This document shows, in pieces, positions 48,801 through 61,915 of a stretch of 64,000 bases of DNA. The notes beneath the pieces were generated by a model, which was given only the letters and a program-made list of their open reading frames with translations, made no database searches and was not told the DNA's origin. The stretch lies in the NCBI GenBank assembly GCA_013398615.1, contig VZSR01003798.1, positions 9,795,542 to 9,859,541 of the forward strand, written 5' to 3'. A program made the translations under genes and the position numbers. The stretch comes from Brachypodius melanocephalos (taxonomy: Eukaryota > Chordata > Aves > Passeriformes > Pycnonotidae). Positions within the stretch are counted from its first letter, which is position 1. Each line of letters begins with the position of its first letter.

Positions 48801-51600
48801 CTCATGAGTCCCACTAATTCACAGATCTTTAATCTGACAAGTAAGAGGCAATAGTAAAATTTGTTTGGCATATGCTACCCCAGAAGGATTCTCTTGAAAC
48901 ACAAACAACTGCTATTGACTTGGATGCTGTTTTAGCTGCTGTCAAGAACATGGATAGACAGCAACCAGCTTGTATTGCTGCAGGAATGTCTCACACCTGA
49001 TTTGTCTCACTAAAGACCCCTTAAAGAAGCACATTTCTCTCAGGTGACCAGTTTACTGATTCCCTCTGCAGTGCAAACTGAGTGTCCTTCACGCACAGTC
49101 AGCTGTTCATGCCAAAACTGGGCAACACAAACCCACCAGACTGAGCTGAGCTTCAGCAGTTCTCTGGACCCAACCAATGCACACCAACAGCCCCAAAGTC
49201 AAATGAGAAATGTTCCAAAGGCTGGTTAAAAACTTTGCCAGATTATTCCTTTCATCAATATTTAGTATCTTTGTATTAGGATCCATTAGTCCTGGAAACC
49301 TTTTGCTCTGCTTTGCATACCATGTTTCTTTCTTTATAATCTAGCATTACAGTTTGATGTTTTATTACACTGCTGCTGTTCAAGATTCTATAGTTAAAGT
49401 TGTGTCAGCACTTTTACTACAAAACCCGTTTATGAGGGGTTTATAACACAGCTATAAAGATGTACTATAGAATTGAAAGGTGGTGTACAAAGTCTCAGCA
49501 TGGGGCATTGTCTTTTTTTTATCACTTTTTAATAAACAAATTAGACTTGCTATTTTAAGCCTTTATGAGTGTAAAGCAATTTCAGTTTATAGGTTATTGC
49601 CTATATAACGTGGCAATCAACTGTTATTAAAAGAAAGTAAAATGAAACAACTTATAAGTACTATGATTAAAACTGATTATGGAAAAAGTGGAACTTTGCA
49701 ACATTAAAGGCAGGCAAATATATGTTTTCTTCTGGGAGAGAGGTGTACATTGAGAATGTGCTGAGCTTTACAAAACCACTTTCCCCAAGGCAGTCGGGGA
49801 GTCCAGCTTGGGATCCAAAGTGTGAACCTGGAACGAATTCTCCGGGAATTTCTTGTGCCGTGTTTGTGTTGCAAGGACACTGGTTTACAGTGAGAGAACA
49901 CAGGGTAATGCATTCTTCTCTCCTCAAATGTCATTGGACTTGGCTTCCTGAACAAGGTTTTCAAGTACTTTCAAAGGCCAGGTTGCTCATGCTTCTTATA
50001 GGTCTTGTGTGTTTTAATAAAATCATAGGGATGTGGGTCAATTAAAGCTTGAGAGTGGGTGTTTTGGACTGTAGTTTACCCTCATTACTTGCCCTTCTAC
50101 ACATAACTTGGCAGTAAGAACATTACCCATCTGTTGGTTTTGCTTAGTCACATCCAGCACTATGTTTGAGGCTCTCTGCATTACCTCTCCATGGCTCAGA
50201 AGGTGCTACTTGGTTGAGCAGCTTTCATTGATCAGCTGCTTCAAGACATTGGGGTTTGATGCACAGTCTCAGCTTCTCACCTGTGACTCTTCCCCCAGAA
50301 TGAGGGCTCAGTAGCCAACTCAGTACCCACAGGCCTGGAATAACATGGAATAATGAGTCCAGAGGGACTGCCAGAGAAAGCTGGTCATACTCCTTGCAGC
50401 ACTTGAACTAGCTTGGATTCCATCTTCCTGGAATTCTGTGTTGCATCTTGGAGACATCCTTGGATACATTTCCCTAGACAGACTTGGTGATAGACTAGGA
50501 GCGCCCCACTGAGTCACTACATCTGTGAGTTCATTCATGGCCCTGGATTTGGCTGTGGTGTGATGAGACTTGGAGGTTGGTTTCAAAGTATGCTGACTAT
50601 AAAGGGGATTCAAATAAAAAAAGACCACTGGCTATGTATGTGAATTGGTGTTATCTGCAAAAAAACCAACAGTAAAACTCTAAAGCATCTCATGGTGTCT
50701 CTACACTGGGACCAGATGTAAATGCAAAGCTGCACCTGTAAATGTCCTGGATGAAACGCAGTGGCCAATTCAGATACCAAGAGGGAACTGCACCAGCACA
50801 AACTTCAGCCCAGGCTGCTCATACCTTCCAAAGGCATTGGGAGCTTCTCAGCTGAAGTATGTGCTGCCAAAGTCTTGGCTATTAGCACTGTTACAAGTGA
50901 GGCAACAGATGTGCTACTGCCTGCAGTACAGGGAGCCCTGAAGTCCAGGTTCTGCTGGCTTTTACTGAATCATGGATCTGAAGTCATTTAAAAATGTTAA
51001 TATCTTGCACTCAGTGAAATTGGGGCTGTCTTGGATTCTGATCATGCAGGCTCTACACAGATAACTTTACACTTGGGACTTTCTCAGAGCTGCCTAAATT
51101 ACAGTATGTTATTACAAACTCCAGTGAAGGCTGGCACAGAAATCAGAAGTGATTTTTAAAAACAGACCACAAATTCCAAAGGAATAACTGAAGGCAATGA
51201 GGGGAAAAAATTAAAAATCAGGTTTTACAATGGTGCTAGCCACATATTAACAGAAGATTTCTTGTTGTCCCTCTCATAATTACTGCATATTAAAAAGAAT
51301 TCATATAATACAAATATACTTTCAGAGGAGACGAAATTTCAATTTCATAAATGAAATATCTGTGATGTATTTAAATAACCTTTTAACAGATGAACTACTA
51401 AATATATTTTCCAATGTACCTGGGAAGGAATCACTAAATTAGCAATCTTTTCCTAAATATTTAAAACATCACTGCTTAGGCTAACAATGTATTTCTACCA
51501 ATTTAAATGGTTCTGTAATAATTTAAAACAACCTTAAATACCAAACGTAGAACTGCACAATCACCTCCCAGTGACCCTGGATTTTTCCTCTCTTTTGCAG
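45831..51600. other. Long non-coding stretch, no gene seen
   Basis: No gene recognised. 46.0-49.6 kb is AT-rich with few open frames. A moderately GC-richer part at 49.75-50.95 kb has overlapping short frames on both strands (107 codons at most) with no domain. No dated repeat is recognised. Parts near 47.9-48.5 kb look like plain unique sequence and could contain conserved non-coding elements. Confidence 0.5.
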
Positions 51601-52121
51601 GGAAGGTTGCTGGCAGCAAGGTTGTTACACGAACTGACAAAAGCAAGTGGAGACAGCGAGCTGTGCTTATTTAAGTCTCTATTCTTCCATGCCACTCAGC
51701 TTCGATCCTGTGCCTGGCAAAACATCATCAGTATTCTCTGCCTCTTTTAACTAAAGGAAGCAAATCAAGAACCAGACAGGCTAATGGGAACTGAACCTCA
51801 TTTCTTGGCCTCTCGCTCAACCTGGGCAGCCAAACGGAAAGCAGCCACTTCTGCAGGCCCCGCGCTCCCCTCGCCAGCTGGGAAGGCGAGCGCCTGGCGG
51901 CTCCCGGCTCCACGGCAGGCAGCACGCAGCCTGCTGCCCCGGCTGTGCGTACCATGGCCAGCTGGGAATCCAACTGCTTCTCCAGGTCTCCTGTCCACCT
52001 GCCAAACTGAGCCTGCAGGGCTCCTTTTCCACTTGCCCCAGCCAGTTAGGAGATGATCTATGTTGCGATTATTGCAGCTAGAGAAACGGGCCAAAAATCT
52101 CCACACAAACATGAAATTTTG
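51601..52121 (+). other. Candidate non-coding exon or CpG-dense regulatory element
   Basis: A splice-acceptor-like tract, TTTTTCCTCTCTTTTGCAG, ends at 51600. A donor-like TTTTG|GTAAGG follows at 52121/52122. Between them, 51812-51950 contains 13 CpG dinucleotides in about 140 bp, with GC-rich stretches such as GGCGAGCGCCTGGCGGCTCC. Elsewhere the window has only scattered CpGs. Frames of 90 codons (plus, 51784-52056) and 111 codons (minus, 51798-52133) are Ala/Arg/Pro-rich with no recognised domain. The patch could be an exon of a long non-coding RNA, an alternative promoter, an orphan micro CpG island or an unmethylated enhancer. Confidence 0.25.
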
Positions 52122-52332
52122 GTAAGGTTCCACAAGAAAGGGGACAAAAAGAGGAATTTAATAAGGAAAGATCATCCTCTGCACCCTTTCTGAGTTCCCT
52201 GTGAGTTGAGTCATATTTAGGGGCTGTATTTCCAACCCTTTTCCTGTTAACACTTAATCTGAGGCATATTCAAATATACTAGAAATACCAGAGACACATT
52301 AGAGGGAGGAAACTGAAAAAGCAACAACTACT

Positions 52333-52450
52333 GACTAGAGCTGGTTGAACCGTTTTCAACAAAACCTGAAACTTCCATGAAACCCACCTCGTTTCATATT
52401 TCACTGCAACTTGAAACTCAAACCAGATTTGTTGAAAGGTTCTCTGAGGA
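52333..52450. repeat. Ancient sauropsid interspersed repeat
   Basis: GACTAGAGCTGGTTGAACCG, TTTTCAACAAAACCTGAAAC, TTCCATGAAACCCACC and TTTCATATTTCACTGCAAC follow the start of an old repeat recalled as 'gactagagctggtcgaaaatttttcaacgaaa...gaaatgtttc'. It is common in turtles and crocodilians. The opening 'agagctggt' block is well kept. Confidence 0.55.
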
Positions 52451-54623
52451 TTGTGGTTCCAGTCACAACTGGCCAATCCATTTATAGTACACAACTTTAT
52501 TAGACAAACTGAGGCCCAATACAGCTGGGCTCTGTTTCACAATTCTGAAACCTAAAGGAGAAGGGCAGCTTGTCCTGCACATTGTCCTGTGTGGCTTTGC
52601 CAGACTCTGAGCCCAGGGAACAGACCCACCTCCCTCACACAGATACGCCATGGCAAGACAGGACATATCCCCTCTTTTCCATTCCCTTATGGGATAACCA
52701 GATAGTTAAAAGACCCTCAGAGATTAGGAGCCAGGGGATGCACAGGTGCAAGCAAAGAAGCATCCTTTTCCCCCTTCCCCACCTCCCCCCAGGAGTGGAC
52801 AGATTGCTCCTGCCATACACAGGCCACAGCAGCCTGCTCTTCAGCCCATTTCTCTTCTTGCAGTTTGTTCAGGATTAGGTTACTGTAATCACCTGAATTA
52901 GCTGCTGCATTGAGTGACTTGACAGATGCAAGCAAGCACATAAACAAATTCTGCCTCTGAACTCTTACAGACAGTTCTCTGTTGTCATTCATGCTCTGTG
53001 TCTGCACAGCTTCAGACAGTACAAATCAGACCATTTCTGGTCAGTGAGTCACTGGTCATAACTTTTACTGTTTTATGTTGCCACTGCTCACACACATAGG
53101 TACTAGTAAACAAAAAACCACCCATCCAATCTCAAGTACACCCACAAGCCTCAACTGCCCCAAATGGCCACAAAGAGCAAATACACAATCATCCTGTCTA
53201 TACACAGATCATTTCACCAGCTTTAGTGGTGTGGATATTTAAAACTACCTTTTCCATTTCCCTTCTTTCTTCTCTCCTGCTGTGCTTTTCCAGGTCTAGT
53301 TTGAGTTTTGTTGTGAAGCACTGGATTCATTCATACATCAAAGGGAAATTGAAGGCATCAGAGCCCACATAGACAAAAAACAAAGGCACAGTTTACAAGG
53401 CAGAAACTTGCTGAGAGAAGCAGCTGAGTTTTGCAAGGCTCACCCCCTGACTGCCCCCTTGGAGGTACATCAAACACGATTACTTGCTGCATACAGTCAA
53501 ACATTTTTCTTTCAAAGACTCGTAATATAATGGATTATTTGTATTACGGTAGTAATGAGAAGTCCCAGCCCTGACCAGTGCCCTGTACAGAACACCTTCC
53601 CCTTTACTGAGGTTTGCTGGATGAGAAATAGTCCAGCTGTATGGGCACAGAGCCTGTGGGCTAACCCAGATGAAATTAGGCTGGAAGGAGCTATTTCCTA
53701 CCATAGCATCTCAAAACTAGGCATCCACATTAAAGATTAACCCTCTCTTTTGCAGGGTCTGTACTGAGCCCAGAACAAAAAAAAGAATTTTTTTTTTATC
53801 CTGATGAGTTCCTGTCGTACTCATTATATACTTAGACTAACATGTATTTGGCCATATTTTTGAGGTCCTGTCTTTTATTTCTCATTTAATAAGTGTTTTC
53901 CTTTCTGAGCAGGGTCAAAAGAGACTCTGGCATGGGAAGGCACAGGCAAGCTGGCTGTTTCACACACAGGATTGCAGTTTCCAAGCCAAGTGTGGAAAGC
54001 CACGGCATAGTCAAAACCCATCTTGTCTCCATCTGGCAGAGCAGGAGCTCAGTATCCTTCCTATCCTGTAGTTTCAGCAGATACCAGCCTTTTTCCTTTA
54101 GCTGAGAATTATTAATTACTGTTAGAATTTTGCTTTTGTTTGTTTTTGCAATGTTTTCGCTCATATGCCAGGCTGCATACAATGTATCCAGTATTCTGGG
54201 TCTACCAGCCTTGCACTTCCCTTTACCACACTAACTCTGCCACAGCTGACATAAGAAAGAGGGGATAAGTATTTTAAATGGCACTCATCTTGCAGTTTCC
54301 ATACAGTATGAATATTTTTTTCTTCATTCTGGATAAATGTTTTAGCAATTAAGTGAAAAAACACACAAACATCCTAACTTTGTTGCCCCTACAACTACAG
54401 AGTGCCTTAGAATGCAGAAGTACAGTGGACTTCCAGTCCTTCAGTCCTTTGCAAAACTTGGAAGAGCCCCTTGTCAGCCAGAAACTCTGGTTAGTAAGGT
54501 CAGGTTAGTATCAATAATAACAAAAAGCCCAGCTCTGATCACAACTTGGAGGAAGGACACTTAAGGGACTGTGAGGATTTTGTTGGTACTACCAGTGCCA
54601 TAAAGGAGAACAAAATGGAGAGC

Positions 54624-54662
54624 ACATAGCTGCTAGTTCTGTTACATAGCTGCTAATTTGTT
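54624..54662 (+). repeat. Two-copy 19-20-bp tandem duplication
   Basis: ACATAGCTGCTAGTTCTGTT is followed immediately by ACATAGCTGCTAATTTGTT. It is a local slippage duplication. Confidence 0.65.
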
Positions 54663-56405
54663 ACTAGTTTATTACACGAGATATATAATAATGGCTTTCC
54701 TATCAGACTTGATTTTCTCCACTCTTGGAAACACAAAACAGAGTGTTTAAACGCATATAAATAGTTCCCTTTTAAAATGTGGATATATTAATTTGGTTTA
54801 CAGGATAATTGCTTTATTCTAAGAAATGCATAATAAAGTGTAGTTCACAGAATGAGATTCCTAAGGAATATGTTGCACAACAGCCCAAACCACACCTGTG
54901 CCTTGTGACTTCACACTGAGAAGGGCATTGCTTACCTATGCCTTCTTTGGGAGAGCTGATTACTGTTTGCAGTGATGGGGATGTTGTGTTGGCTTCATTG
55001 TGCTAGGTCAGTGAGCAAGAAGATTTGAGGCTTATTCAGAGTTTGCACTTTCATCGGAAGCAAGACGCAACAAATAGCTATGAGGAGCAAATACAAGGAA
55101 TGATGAAAAGGAATAAATGCTATATGTAGAAAAAATTGTAAGCTAACAAAATAGCTATTTCACAGTTTAATGATTCTAAAATTATCTGAAAGGTTTTAAC
55201 AAAAATCTCCACCTTTGATTTTGGCTATCACAGAACCCCTGGTGTCCCTGTGTGTGACTTCTCATAGTACCACAGCAGACATTTCTTTAAGGAGATATTC
55301 AGAGAAGAAGAGCTTTTCATATATTTATTAAACTAAGGCACTTAACTTGAAATGCTATAGAGTGAAAATAGTGATCATGTGAAAATAAAGTACCCTGAGC
55401 TAGAACTGGTGTAAGGATAAGGGCAACACAGCATTTTGAACTATTTTACTTTGTGAATTAGGTCCTGTGGCTAGAAGGGAGAACCCAGCAGAGCTAGACT
55501 GACTCTCACTAAAAGATTGCTGCTGGACACAAAGGAGAGCAGCAGGCAGCTGGAGCAGTGGCACCCTGGGCCAGCACCTCAGCAGCTGGATGTGCAGCTC
55601 CACTTCAGAGATAGGCACACTCAGAGAAAGCAAAAAGAGGAAAGTGTTTTCTGTTTCATCAGGAAAAAGTACTTGATATTGTGGCATTGTTACGGGAAAG
55701 CTGAAAAAATCAAATCCCATCAGATCAATATTTCTGTGGATGTCTAAAAATACAGGTGTTCCAGCTTCCAAAAGCTTTAGGCCTACTTCACTCTATTCAG
55801 TGTTACAATCCCAAGAGACTGACAATTAAGAACCATCTTTTCATTCCTTACCAATAGACCTGTTCCTGCCAGAGAGTCATGGAAGGGGTAGGAACAGAAG
55901 TGGGAGTCTGTTGAATCTTTGCCCCTCTATGGCAGAGGACTGTGTAGGGGCCCATGATCCCTCTTCTATCCAAAACATGGACTCCAAGTCTCATTCTCTC
56001 TTTTCAAATATACACCCAAATCTTGCTCCATATGCATATCTAAAACTACATAGGTAATCTCAGGTAGGTATGGTATTATATTTTACTAATAGAGATGGAT
56101 ACTCAAAATTCTCGTTGCACCAGGAGTTCTACTTCCTACAATCATTTCTTCTGTGATCTTTTACAAACATGTACACTAAAGCCCATGCTTTCTGTAGCAC
56201 TTGAAATAAATCCCGTGTGAATCTGTTTTTCTTAAGAACAAATTACTGCTTTCTATTATGGAAAGGAAATAAAAAGATGCCAAATTGTTTGAATCTCCTC
56301 AGTGAATACAGCATATACTGAGCAAATATGAAATTATACACTGACTCTCCTCTGAAATTCTTTTACTTGGTTAAAAAAATCTGGCCATAAATATCTCAGT
56401 TATCA

Positions 56406-56432
56406 TATATATATATAAATATATATATATAA
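56406..56432. repeat. (TA)n microsatellite
   Basis: ATATATATATATAAATATATATATATA is an alternating TA tract with one interruption. It is likely polymorphic. Confidence 0.85.
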
Positions 56433-57884
56433 AATCCACATTTAACAAAGTTGCATTTATAACACTTACTATGGCTAATAAACATTTTAATTATTGATTT
56501 CAGCTGAAAAATTCCTGAGGCTGAGCATAAACAAAAGAAATAAGTATCTGCCTGATGGTTAATGTTTTTATTCATGTGTAGAGTTGAAGCTATAGATCCA
56601 AGAGATGGAAAAAGCAATTTGCTATTCTCACTCATATTTAGAACCCTGTTAGTGGATTTGTGGAAAAAAATGTCATATACTTCAAAAAAACTGGCCATGA
56701 ATTAATGTTTATAGATTTTATTGCTTTTTCCAGCTCTCTCTATTTTTATTCTTTATTCTTTTTAATAGCCTTAAAGAGCCCCTAGAATTATAATTGTTCC
56801 CCTACAAATGCTGCCTTTTTCTGTTAAACAAACATCGATCCCTTGCTTTTTCCCTTTTTCGTTCCCCCTTCCTCTTTTGTTTTGGATGGATGTAAAATTA
56901 TCTCAGATATTTTTGTGTTTAACATCAACAACTTCATTTCACATGGGTCTAATAGAGACTCCATAATAACCATCATCATACTGCTGCATATTACAAAAGA
57001 CTTAGTTTTTTTCATTGCGTAAGACTTCCTTTCCTATTGATTTTGGGCTAGACATGAAAAGCACAGCCTGCTGTCCATCATGGACAACCCTTCAGGGAGC
57101 TCTAACCTGCTTGGTGGGAAGTATCAGGGAGAAGGTAGAGCTGATGATCTGCTCACAGGACCATAGCCAGCACACTTCCCTGTGTAAGAATATTAGCAGA
57201 GAGCAGACAAACATGTATTGATGGCTCTGACAGCCTGACCAAAGGTACTGTCACCAACAGACAGGGGCACACAAAACATCCAGTTGTTCTGCTCCTGGAG
57301 GATCTGAGCATGTTGGAGTCATACAACACTGTTGACTTTATTTAGTCATGGTGTTTGGAGTTTGCATTTGGCAAAGAGCTTGCTCTGAAAGTCAGCAAGA
57401 ACAGCAAGATGCCAGCCCCAGCCAGAAGGGTACAACTCCTCTCAAAGGCACCAGCATCAACAGCTGGACAGCTGTGTGGGGCACATCAATTCAGATTAGG
57501 AATCAATAGAAAACCTGATGTGGGATGCTCCTGGACACGCACATTCTAACAGTTTAGGTTGTACTGAAACATCTTTTCTTATATGAGAATCAGATCAGGG
57601 CAACTGAATCTTCCTATGAAACAAATGTATCATGTTCTTGGGCTTTTGTTATTTTTATGATACTAAGCCAGGTATGATGGTTGCCACGAATAGAGAGCGC
57701 GCAGGTTGCTGAAAGCCTAGTTAGACAAAAATCCAGGATTAGCACCCATCCTGTAAAAGTTCTCTTCCTCTTTTAATCATATTTTCACTAGAAAGAAATT
57801 TCTATTTAATTGAACTCTTTTGCATTGCATTTGTCCTAGTCAGACAGGTCAAGTTTAGTTCACAGTTGTCCTGGTCACAATTAT

Positions 57885-58045
57885 GCTGGTGTAACAGGAT
57901 GGAATGACCAGAGAATCAGACCTCAGAATGTTTCTCTTCCACTCCTTTTTCTGCACCATTATTTTGAACTTATTTTGTGACAAGACAAAGACAACAATAC
58001 CTCTGGATTCACACTGATAAAACTCCACTGACTTCAGCAGTTAAT
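57885..58045. repeat. Ancient sauropsid interspersed repeat, two blocks
   Basis: TATGCTGGTGTAACAGGATG with GAGAATCAGACCTCAGAA forms one block. CTCTGGATTCACACTGATAA with AACTCCACTGACTTCAGCAG forms the other. Both belong to an old repeat recalled as 'ctggatttacactggtgtaactgagatcagaatcaggcc' and 'actccattgacttcaatgg'. The roughly 70 bp between is not recognisable, so these may be two fragments or one diverged copy. Confidence 0.5.
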
Positions 58046-59436
58046 GCTCGTTTAGTTGTTATTAAGTGCCCCGAGGGTGATATAAAGTCCACACCTAACA
58101 TCTGAAACACATTCCAAGATCAACAATAGCAGTCACCAGATAATTTTCTTCTCTACTGAAGGTCACTCTAAACTTTAAATGCTTCTCTTCACCTCATGTT
58201 ATACACATTACAAATGACTGTTCAGTTGCTCTTATAAGCTTAAATCCATATACTCCAACTTTGTACCCAGAAGGCAATTTACAGATTATAAAAGGCAGAT
58301 ACCTCTTTTGCAGCACACCTCCTCATTTTACCATTTGGTCTGAGAGAAGCAGGGACAACTGGGAGTTGAAAGATCGTGATACCAAGGATATACTGGTAAT
58401 CAGTGAGAGGAAAAGGTGGATCTCTAAAGAAATTCCTTTTAAAAACAATTGACGGGAAGCTGATAGGAACAAAAGATATGGTGGCCACTCCAATGGCTTG
58501 GGAGAGACACAGTCCCATTGCCCAGGTGGCACAAATCAGCACATCTCCTGTTCTTACTCATCAGGTGAGCAAACCAGGAGTTTCAGTAAGTGCTGAGCTG
58601 CTGTGCATGCAGCCATAACAAACCCTCGAGTTCCCCCAGCACCCACACTGGATGCTTCCTGCATTGTTTGTTTATGCACCCACCCCTCCCACAGGGCTGT
58701 CCTAAGAACACCAGGTCATGCTTTGGGGCAGAGGTGCCTTTTGCAACACACAGACACCACCCAGCTCTTGCTAAGAATCCTCCTGAGCCTTACAGAGTGC
58801 ACGAGTCCCAAATGCACCCAGCTCTGCTGGGCTGCCTCTGCACTGGCTTACAACAGAGAATGAAATGTTCAAGTACAGCATCCTAATCATAAGCAATCAC
58901 ACAAAGTCATGGTTTTTAAAAATAAAAGTACACTGAGAACTTCTGGACTTGTGTGACAGATAATTACTTACCTATGTCCCTTGCCTAAAAGAAATATGTT
59001 TGTGTATTTTCTCTAGTGAAAGATTTATCATTCTATAATCTCACTTCATACATGCTCATAGTAATTAGATCAGACTATAAGCATGAGACTATAAGGAACT
59101 AGATGATCTTTTGTTGTTGTTGAAGCCAATCCCAAACTATTCTTAATTCTGTTAGAATTTTTCTTCACTTTAAATAGTTGAAGACATTTATTATTGAACT
59201 TCCTGCTTTGACAGAATTTTATTAAAAGAAATTGATTTTAGTAGCTCAGATTATTATATTCTGCTGAAGGATAAAGCATCATACCTAATTTTTGTTCCTG
59301 ATTTTTATTAAGAATATTTTTAAAAATTCAATAAGTCATTGACTGAAATATCCAGTGTTACAAGTGCTATTGCTTTAAAAGACTATAATCCTTTTTGTAA
59401 CCAGATTTCAATACACTAGAAAAATCTATACAAAAT

Positions 59437-59451
59437 AAAAAAAAAAAAAAA
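59437..59451 (+). repeat. Poly-A tract
   Basis: Fifteen consecutive A residues followed by CCCAAC. No upstream retroposon is recognised. Confidence 0.75.
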
Positions 59452-59609
59452 CCCAACTTACTTTTAAAATATTCTTTCAGGAAAATTACATTTTAACAAC
59501 TAAACACAACAATATGTTAGATTACATTTCGAGCAGAATGTTTACCTTTCACTGAGTTTCTCTGCCAGCTGTGTCAGCATTGGCTGTATAAAAAATATTA
59601 AAAGGAGCC

Positions 59610-59632
59610 TTTTTTTTTTTTGTTTTTTTTTA
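59610..59632 (+). repeat. T-rich tract
   Basis: Twelve T, one G, then nine T. Low-complexity only. Confidence 0.75.
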
Positions 59633-60289
59633 ATTGCCATGATCTTGCCAAAAAACACAATGTGTGGGCTGGAGGCAGAGTGCTGGGAGCTATATTATTC
59701 ATGTTAAAAACAGTTGCCTGATTTGCTTTCTTTGAAAATTAGGATACTATAAATAGGAGCCCAGTGGGATTTGCCGATTGCAAGTTATGTTTTAAAAGCT
59801 GCTAGGGTGAAACTTTCAAAAGACTTACAAAAGATAGAACCATTACTGCTTCTCATTTACCTTTGGCCTGCATTAGACCTGTATTTTTGGAAAGCTATGT
59901 ATTTAATATGGTTGTGCTTCCTGTTTCTATGCATATGTCAAAATACAACACTTTTAAAAGAAAATTTCTATAAAGATTTATTTATTTTCTATATGTCTTT
60001 CTATAAACCAGGTATCTTAACTCACTGATCCATTAATCATCATTAAAAATGTTGCATCACCAAACTCGTATGAGTTCTTTGTTGCTTGCTTTGTGAAAAT
60101 CCTTCCCCACAAATCACCTTTGAACAACTCAGAAATTATGATACAATAATTCATCTTAAAAAAATTGTGTCAAACCTCTGTCCCACAACAGTACCACAGC
60201 TGTCCTTCCCTTTATTTATTCATACTTTAGCACCTTGGTGCCTCTCCTTTTTTGCTTGCTTTAGAGATGACCGAAGCCAAGCTTCCATT

Positions 60290-60390
60290 AAAAAAACCCA
60301 AACCACCAAACAAACTACCAAAAACCCAAGGAACCAACAAAGCCCCAAAACATATAAAACCCTAGTACGAATAACAAAACAAGAAGAAAC
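60290..60390 (+). repeat. A/C-rich low-complexity tract
   Basis: AAAAAAACCCAAACCACC and CAAACTACCAAAAACCC continue as an A+C-biased strand. The Thr/Lys/Pro-rich frame over it is a composition artefact. Confidence 0.6.
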
Positions 60391-61841
60391 AATTGCAGAG
60401 ATTTTATCAAGCACTTTATATTCTATGAGAAATCACACATGACATTCACTGTTAGAAAGCTGCCATTTTGACCTGCATTTGGAATGGGAAGCAATGGGAG
60501 CTATTGGGATATGCCAACTTTTTAACAGCAAATACGGGGAAAGAAATAAAAGATATGCTGCTAATTTGACTCTGAGCAGAGGGCCAACAAAGCAATGACA
60601 CAGAGACCTACTTAATATCCTAGCTTTGCCCACTGAATTCTGTTGAGGAAAAAAAATTTTTTCCAAACATTCAGTGTTTCTCTTTAAGAGAAACCATTTT
60701 TACACAGGGATTTTCCTACTGCACTGCTTACATGAACCACACATCTTTGAAAGTGGTGTGGGATTTTGGTGTACATCTTAAAGCATGAAGCAAACGGCCT
60801 GATGGCCATTTTCCTGAAGGCACAACCTTTCATGAGGAACGTGGGCCGTGTTCAGAGGAGTTCCAGCTGAACCACTTGACAGTGCTCAGAAGCTGACAAC
60901 TCCAGCTCGATGCCTGTCTGCAGGTCTTTCTTTCTGCAACTCCTCTGTTCTCTGACTGTGGGTGACCTTTGAGTTTACTCAACTCCACAGCCTTAAACTC
61001 GGTTCAGCCCGACATCTTGGCTGTAGCACTCAAATTTCAGAAAAGAGCAGAAAATGGGAAAAGAGGGGAAGATGGGAAAAAGAAATGTGGTAACAAAGAG
61101 AGGAACACTGCGTTCAACACTGTTCCAACAAACTTTTAACTATTGCCATATTTTCCTTTGGAACCTAAGTACTTCGTGATATGTATCACACTGCCATCCT
61201 TATCTGAAGACATTTTTTTGTCCTTATCTAAAGCTTTTCTTAGTAGAATTGTAGTTGAGTAAGAAATAAAGAGCTCAATCTTATTAAAAAAAAATTAGCA
61301 TTAAGAAGTGATAATTATCTTCTGTCCACCATAAAAATTCAATCAAAGTATGAAAGCCTGGGTTTATCCTACACAAACCATGGAGAAACAATTAAGAGTG
61401 TGACAAAAAGCCATGTATTTCTCAGGAGAGTTGACCCTGTTCCAAGGATAAAATGATAACTAGTGTCCTGAGTCCAGCCTGGTGACCTTCTGGAGCTGCA
61501 ACTTTCAATTATGTCAAATTAGCTGTGTCACATGAGCTGGCTTTGTGAGTGAGGCTGGATCAATGCAGTGCATTTCACTGATGATGACAATGATCTAATC
61601 AATCTCGGTCACTCAATGGACAGCAATGAGGTTGTGAAGTAAGCACAAAAAAAAAACAATGCTGGGATCTGTCATTGTCAGGGTTACCTAAAGGCTCCCC
61701 ATTTGTGCTTTTCCTTTAAATGCTAATTTTAAACGATGAAAAAATAACACTAAGTAGCAATTTCCTAGAAGGGGTTTTGTCACATCTATTCAGACTTACA
61801 TTCTGCTTGCCAAATTGCAACCTGATGTTCAATAATGCTGT

Positions 61842-61915
61842 TTTTGACACTTCTGTGTAATAAAAGTGAAGATCCTTCTTTGCTCAAGGATGTCTATGAC
61901 ACTTTTGACACTTCT
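61842..61915 (+). repeat. Short direct repeat TTTTGACACTTCT
   Basis: The 13-mer occurs at 61842-61854 and at 61903-61915, with copy starts 61 bp apart. A partial TGACACTT precedes the second copy. The intervening DNA does not align, so this is not a simple tandem repeat. Confidence 0.5.

Larger units (their letters stand above)
52451..57884. other. Non-coding stretch, no gene seen
   Basis: No gene recognised. It contains C-rich TTTTCCCCCTTCCCCACC near 52.77 kb and an A8/T10 pair at about 53.78 kb. A two-copy 20-bp duplication lies at 54.6 kb and a TA microsatellite at 56.4 kb. A 123-codon minus frame at 55400-55771 has no recognised domain. Confidence 0.55.

Noticed and set aside
51798..52133. 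111-codon minus-strand open frame ending in an Ala/Arg/Glu/Lys-rich helix-like stretch
   Set aside because: I could not match it to a protein family. The open frame is explained by the local GC- and CpG-rich composition. The region is kept as a candidate regulatory or non-coding exon only.
52768..52791. C-rich tract that could form a quadruplex on the minus strand
   Set aside because: Only three runs of three or more C are separated by loops, so it is not canonical.
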